64,000 bases of DNA, taken from positions 2,340,501-2,404,500 of the forward strand of contig CM044860.1 of the NCBI GenBank assembly GCA_024500155.1, written 5' to 3'. Of the stretch, positions 59,026-64,000 are shown piece after piece (within the stretch, counting starts at the first letter, position 1; each line of letters opens with the position of its first letter). The position numbers were made by a program, and so were the translations under genes. This DNA comes from Chenopodium formosanum. Lineage: Eukaryota > Streptophyta > Magnoliopsida > Caryophyllales > Amaranthaceae. The notes beneath the pieces are model-generated. The model saw nothing but the letters and a program-made list of their open reading frames with translations, did no database searches and had not been told where the DNA came from.

Positions 59026-61487
59026 ACCTTAATCTGGCGCCTTAGATCAACTCGGCCATCTCAACAATGTGCTACTTCAAACAATCATTGAACTTTTAGG
59101 GGGTGTTTGGTATGAAAATTTGTAACGTAGGAAACGTAAACAAATAAGTGTTTTCGTTTCTATTAGTTTGATATGAGTTACAAGTAACAAATACCGTTTC
59201 CAATGGGTAACAAAATCCCCCAAATTGTTACCCTTATCCAACTAGTGGAAACCAAATGTGTTTCCCTCCTCAATTATAAACTCCTCAACTTGTTTCCATT
59301 TCATAAAGATACCAAACATATATCAAAGGTAACGTGTATCATTACCCTTTCCCTTACTTATATAAATCCTTTCCATTCCATTTACGAAATTTATACCAAA
59401 CGCGCCCTTAGATCATATGATTCTGTTTATGTGTGGAAAGATTAAAAAATAGTACTCCATGACTTCCTCTGTCAAATTAAAAGAAGCATTGCTAAAGTAA
59501 TGTGATATTGGATGTGTAATGCCTAATGGAATGGTGCTGTTAAATATTGCTTAAAGCTCAGTTTAGGTCTATAAAGTCCGCTCTCTGGGTTTAGTAACAG
59601 ATTATTACTCGTATTAAATTGGTTATTTCCTTTAGTTATTCATAGAAGATCTTGATATTCATGTTTTCTAAGGAGTATATTTTTCTTGTGTCAAGTGTTA
59701 AGAGACCACTTACCTTTGATGTGATTGTTCTTCATAGTCCTTTTAAATATGTAAACTCTTCGAGTAGAAGTGCTTTTGATTGTCTAGACTTTCTAAGATT
59801 GGACCTCCATGTTAGATATTAGGGTCGAGAACTATGAGATAGGGATTTGGCAAATTGACGATGTTATGTGTCATTTGTATAATTCATTAGCTCCTTTCCT
59901 CTCCTTTGCTTCACTGTCCTCTCTTAACGGGGGGCTGAGGTGATAGATAGTGTGGTATAGTGGTTGAGTAATGCCTAGATTTCACTTTCGTAATATAAGT
60001 TAATTAAGGTTCAACACATGAGTTACAAAACTCTTAGAAGTAAAGGAGAAAAAAAGTTGCTTATGAGAGTGATGACTGATAAGGTAGAGAATAGAATCTG
60101 CTTTTTTACAGGATGACAAGATTGCACTGAATACTTCATTGCTTTGCTAAAATGACTGACGTTATGAAAATAAAAAAAATCCCTATATGTGCTACTATAT
60201 TATGACGTTGAAGAAGTATTTCTTAATACTTCTACAACATCCAATTATGTTCCACTATATTAAATATGTTTGAAGTGATTTTGTATCTTGCAAATGTCTT
60301 GTTCTAAAATTTCCTTTTATAACAAATTTTCAAGGTTTACTTTCTTCGGTAACTTCTCATCTAAGCTTTTTCTAATACTTGTTATATTTGATTTATTGCC
60401 CTTTCTGCAGATTGAAGATCTTAAGCACTGCCCATTTGCTGAGGTAATTAAGTTTTGAGGTTCACCACCTTGTTATGGAATAAGTTACATACATTGGTTT
60501 TGGAATTTGGATGCTGAAAGTTCAACCAAATTCCATGAAGTGTGAGCTCATTTTGCTGTCTTTCTAGATATGTTGGTATTTTATAGACTCTTGGGAGCAG
60601 TTCAGAATAAATGGAAGAATTGATATTATTGATGGGTCAAATTCTGATACCATTAAACTCCAGGTGAGCGTAGCATCTTCTGATTCATATAAATATAATG
60701 AGCTATTTGACAATTCTTTTCGTTTTGAGTTTTGAGAGTTCAATAATGTCTGTAGTTTGGACTAGGTCTAGGTTCTTAGGTTTGAATTTATTACATCATT
60801 TTGTTGTATGTAAGTTACAGGGTTTTAGGTGTTTGGGTGCACTTGATTCACATTGTGCCCTACAAAGAATTCACCAGTGTAAAGTCCCCTTGAATACTGT
60901 GTGATGCTATTGCTAGTTCTCATCTTGTCAATTGTGCTGTAGAAATGACTAGAATTTTGTTTTGTATTTATTTTCCGTCTGCTGAAGTTTCTGAAGCCAG
61001 ATGTTACTCTACAAGCAGCAAGTGCATTGAGAATTTGCGATCAGCATTGTAGTGACATGTATTTATGGATAATTGATTGACTGTATTTTACACCGATAAA
61101 CACCTTTTTATTTGATAATTTTATGCAGCAAAGAGAGAAATCGTGGTTCGCTAGTTCATTCAAGTCAAGATTGCAGTATTTGGGTCCTGATCCTGGCATA
61201 CCCTTCATAACTGAAGAACTACCAAAAGATTTCAGTTTAGATCCTTCAGCAGGCCCAGTTGATGCATTTTGCCTGCTGGTTTTAGATCCTGATCAGGTCT
61301 TGCTGGATTCAAAGTTCCTTAAGTAATGTCAACTTAGTTTATTCTTATTTTCTCTCTCACTCTCTCTCTTTTCTTTCTTGTGCAGGTGGATTACTTGAAC
61401 TTAAAGACTAACACAAGGTTAACCTATAGGTGTCACAGGAATTTGAATGAAGAGAAATGCTGGACTCCAGAGAAAATTAATCCGTAG
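58120..61487 (+). CDS. Pyridoxamine 5'-phosphate oxidase-like flavoprotein (At2g46580 type)
   Basis: Seven exons join in frame to 202 residues: 58120-58221, 58393-58442, 58534-58591, 60411-60443, 60568-60663, 61129-61296 and 61386-61487 (stop TAG). Recognisable stretches are TPWKQLLLHALEANSHLKHS, ASVGANGKPANRTVVFRGF, DKIQINTDCRTRKIEDLKHC, WYFIDSWEQFRINGRI, QREKSWFASSFKSRL, LVLDPDQVDYLNLKTNTRL and EEKCWTPEKINP. The NRTVVFRGF and DCRTRKIEDL segments correspond to the FMN-binding split-barrel of the PNPO family, which oxidises pyridoxamine/pyridoxine phosphate to pyridoxal phosphate. The short plant paralogue of At2g46580 type has unclear catalytic activity, so the substrate is not asserted. There are in-frame ATGs at 58120 and 58129; the first was chosen. 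All splice sites are GT-AG. The third intron (58592-60410) contains two MITEs and a tRNA gene. Confidence 0.93.
58765..58854. mobile_element. Very short Stowaway-type MITE, 90 bp
   Basis: The left end CTCCCTCCGTCCCTTAATTA and right end AATTAAGGGAGCGAGGAG are inverted partners, flanked by TA at 58763-58764 and 58855-58856. Nearly the whole element is one hairpin (ATATGCCTATTT paired with AAATAGGCATAT). It lies in intron 3 of the PPOX gene. Confidence 0.85.
58985..59065 (-). tRNA. tRNA-Leu (anticodon AAG)
   Basis: Minus strand from 59065: GTTGAGATGGCCGAGTTGAT (acceptor and D arm), anticodon arm CCAGA-TTAAGGT-TCTGG with AAG at loop positions 34-36, a variable arm CCGAAAGGGC typical of class II tRNA-Leu, and T arm GTGGG-TTCAAAT-CCCAC. 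The 3' acceptor strand is TCTCAAA, so six pairs form but the first pair is G-A where G-C is expected, and the D loop reads GAT where GGT is usual. It may be a slightly decayed copy. No intron. It is antisense within intron 3 of the PPOX gene. Confidence 0.88.
59099..59407. mobile_element. Tourist-like MITE, 309 bp
   Basis: The left end GGGGGTGTTTGGTATGAAAA and right end TTTATACCAAACGCGCCC are inverted partners flanked by TTA (59096-59098 and 59408-59410). The interior shows repeated GTTTCC/GGTAAC words. It begins 33 bases past the tRNA-Leu gene. Confidence 0.85.
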
Positions 61488-62889
61488 TCTCCTCTTTTCT
61501 TATTTTAAGATCATAATTGACAATGAGTCAATGACAGATGTATGTCTGTTGATCCAAGGCTTAAAAGTTAAATCTTTAGGGGCCCTTCCCTGGATATTTA
61601 AGCACGGTCAGGGAAATCTTAGTTATGTAACAATTTGAATCCAAAACTTTCATTATTAATGAATTATGAATGAATTAATAAGTTTTCACAGGTAACCTCT
61701 ATTTATCATCATTTTTGACTTTGACTTGCTAGATTTCACTATCTGTGGCTCTCATTTCTCTCGTTGTGTTCCTATATAATTACATGCTGCATTTTCCACT
61801 TATATTAAGCAGTACCGTAACTCTAAGTGGCTTTTATCTCTTCTAATCTCATCTTGTTGCTCAATCAGCTGTTTGTTTTTAAACATTTATAATGGGCTGG
61901 AAATGCTGAATCCATCCCTGTTTCCTCACAGCATTCTATTTGAAGCATCACATATTGGGATGAAATATTATGTTTTCATGGTACCAACATGTGTCGAATT
62001 ATATGACGCTTAAGGAGGATATATTGATTATATTTATAAGAGCACTATCTAACTTGACCTGTTATATTGGCAGGACAGGGATAAGAACATTTACTTTTAT
62101 AGTTAGCTACTGCATGTATTCATGGAATCGATTTTAGAGTGTAGAGCGAACTGAAGCAAGGCTGCCACCAGAAGTATTCAGCTACTGCATGAGGTAATCA
62201 TCATTCCGAAAACATATGACTTTCAAATCTGAATTGATGGTTGTAATTCCTTTTTAACCTTCCCATTTTGTTTTTGCCTTTTTGGTGCTATTGGAACATT
62301 AGGCCTGTGGTTACTGTTTAATAGTTCTTGGAGCTGATTCCCCTTTACTATTCAATTTTATGTCAAAGATAAAAGTTTGTGACAAATGCACTGATCTAAG
62401 CAAATCTCACTTAAACCTGAATATTCTGTGCTCATTTAGCTACAGCATTGATAATTTGCTTCTAACTGATCAACTGCTGGAAATTCTCTTAAGTGTACCA
62501 AGCATTAGTTAGAGACTGGGTTAGAAACATTATTTTGCCTCGGAAATAAATGATTCAACTTTTACATTTGCTATGCTTGTAAGTAGGCAATATTTGTTGA
62601 ACAAATGAAGTCATGTTTGATTCTTTGTGTTTTCTTTAACTCTTTTTTGAAGTATCCCATAGAAAATAATCAAAACCAACCCCTCTTCATCCCCCCCCTC
62701 CCCCCCATCCCACCCACCCCAAAAAATAAGAAGAAAAAACTTTTGGTTGTATTTACCAAATATCCTAGGTCTACCTTTCACTATTTTCAAGCAAAATAAG
62801 ATCAGGTTCACCCCTTTCTCAAAAAAGGGGAAAGGAGGAGGGATAATTGTAGACTTGTATGTAGAGAAAGACCTTCCTTGGCTTTCATC
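61488..62889. other. 3' UTRs and spacer between convergent PPOX and laccase genes
   Basis: The two genes converge. No further exon is recognised with confidence; VERTEARLPPEVFSYCMR can be read at about 62140-62194, but it lacks family support. A C-rich tract at about 62690-62720 (runs of 8, 7, 3, 3 and 4 C) is G-quadruplex-prone on the minus strand, about 170 bases past the laccase stop. Confidence 0.5.
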
Positions 62890-64000
62890 CTAGCATCTTG
62901 GCCTATCAGTCGGAGGGCGTGGAAGTGTCTCTTGTTGGCCTTGACCATTCTTCACTATGAGCACCACAGACAATCCCCAAGACATATGCACTTCCATGTG
63001 ACAATGCATGTACCATACCCCTGACAACAAAAGGAGTTTAGTGTGATCTTTATTAGTAATTAGTACTCTAGCATTCCCTGGATTTATCTGACTACATTTT
63101 TATAAGAGAATTACATAAACATACCTGGATTATCTGCGACAAAGCGAATTGCTGCCCAGCCACCTGCTGGCACTCCTATGGTGTTCAGATAAGGCGGATC
63201 TACTAAGTTGAAAGATGCAGCTTGTGGGGTGTAATCTCCTGCACCATATCCCACCACGTAGAAGCTATGGCCATGAAGGTGAATGGGGTGGTTCTCTGTA
63301 GTCACAGTCCCTGTATCCTGTAGGATTATCTGCACTCTGGACCCATATTCAATGACCTTGGTTCTAGTTCCAATGATGGATTGAGTATCGTTAGGGATAT
63401 CATTAGGGGCTTGATTAACAAAATCATAGACCTGTAGTGGAAAGTCTGGAAAATCTTCTGTGAATTGGCCATTGATCTTCATGTAGTATGCCTCAAGAAG
63501 TGAGATGTTAGGCTCTCTGAAGCTCACATTGTTCATTGAGGCTGCCATCACCCCTCCGTTGATTCCCTTGCAATTTTGTGAGGGATATTTGGAGGTACAT
63601 TTCTGTACATTTATTCCAATGGTGATGAAAAGGTTGGTGTCAATCTCCCTCGGGACATTTACAGCACCCAAGTTTCGGAGGCCATCCATGACAGTCTTAA
63701 TGACCAGGGTATCATTGAAGCTTGGCAATGGGGTAGAAGATAAAGGAAAGTTATTTGAAGTATATCCAGAGTATTGGAAGTAACCTATGGAGACAATCTT
63801 TTGGAAGGTGACATTCCTAGCAGACATGTAAGGACCCACAGACATGGAATATTTGCCTATCTGTTGATCAGTTGTTACAAGAGCATTGATGGTTTGACCG
63901 GGACCAAGCATGATTTGACTCACAGTTAATGGCTTTGTGTATGCTCCATCAGCTTCAACTATCGTAAGATTGTGCTTGGCGATGGCAAAGAACTGCTCCA
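62890..64000 (-). CDS. Laccase (multicopper oxidase), C-terminal part, partial
   Basis: Two exons: 64000-63125 (continues past the window edge) and 63020-62890 (stop TAG), joined in frame. The visible part includes FFAIAKHNLTIVEADGAYTK and QIMLGPGQTINALVTTD of the second cupredoxin domain, then the third domain with copper motifs HPIHLHGHSFYVVG and YMHCHMEVHMSWGLS. All copper ligands visible here are present and the T1 axial position (Cys+10) is Leu. It ends LPRPPTDRPRC. Plant laccases are secreted and oxidise monolignols or flavonoids in the cell wall. The N-terminus with signal peptide lies outside. It may be of the LAC14/15 type, but I cannot place it firmly. The Met at 63923 is internal and not the start. 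Confidence 0.93.

Noticed and set aside
62140..62197. VERTEARLPPEVFSYCMR as an extra exon of the PPOX gene
   Set aside because: The preceding exon already ends with the conserved EKINP terminus and stop, and no homologous extension is known to me.
63505..63783. 92-codon plus-strand frame
   Set aside because: It is antisense to the laccase exon, which has clear copper-oxidase motifs.

Overview
The window is nuclear DNA of a flowering plant, a eudicot. The genes are split by GT-AG introns, every recognisable product has a close plant family, and the spacers are AT-rich and full of small transposons of plant type. The motif ACTCCGTA recurs in the spacers, and I associate it with Caryophyllales genomes (spinach, beet, quinoa group). 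That placement is a guess from composition and was not tested.

Layout. 542-6294 (+): last two visible exons of an ORMDL sphingolipid regulator, separated by a 5.5 kb intron holding two nested Tourist-like elements. 11583-13521 (+): a complete Dof zinc-finger transcription factor. 13.5-21 kb: spacer with small MITEs and local duplications. 21021-26130 (-): a broken copy of the DNA helicase XPB with stops, a frameshift and missing exons, carrying a hAT element in an intron. 26.9-35.8 kb: a transposon-rich spacer with a second hAT element, a GC-rich solo-LTR candidate and a Mutator-like element. 37625-41510 (+): a WDR44-like WD40 protein. 44691-46692 (+): an R2R3-MYB of the proanthocyanidin (MYBPA1-like) type. 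48911-54139 (-): a complete CULLIN1 in 19 coding exons with a leader intron. 56-57.1 kb (-): remains of a LINE retrotransposon. 58120-61487 (+): a complete pyridoxamine-phosphate-oxidase-like flavoprotein, with a tRNA-Leu gene antisense in its third intron. 62890-64000 (-): the 3' part of a laccase, cut by the window edge.

The genes look like independent neighbours and not a pathway cluster. The only functional link worth noting is that a MYBPA1-like regulator and a laccase lie about 16 kb apart, and some laccases oxidise proanthocyanidins; this is weak. I found no new multi-gene system. The least ordinary signals are poly(A)-only insertions flanked by 15-20 bp direct repeats (three places, four insertions), the decayed XPB copy, and a set of small Harbinger-like elements built from pentamer repeats.
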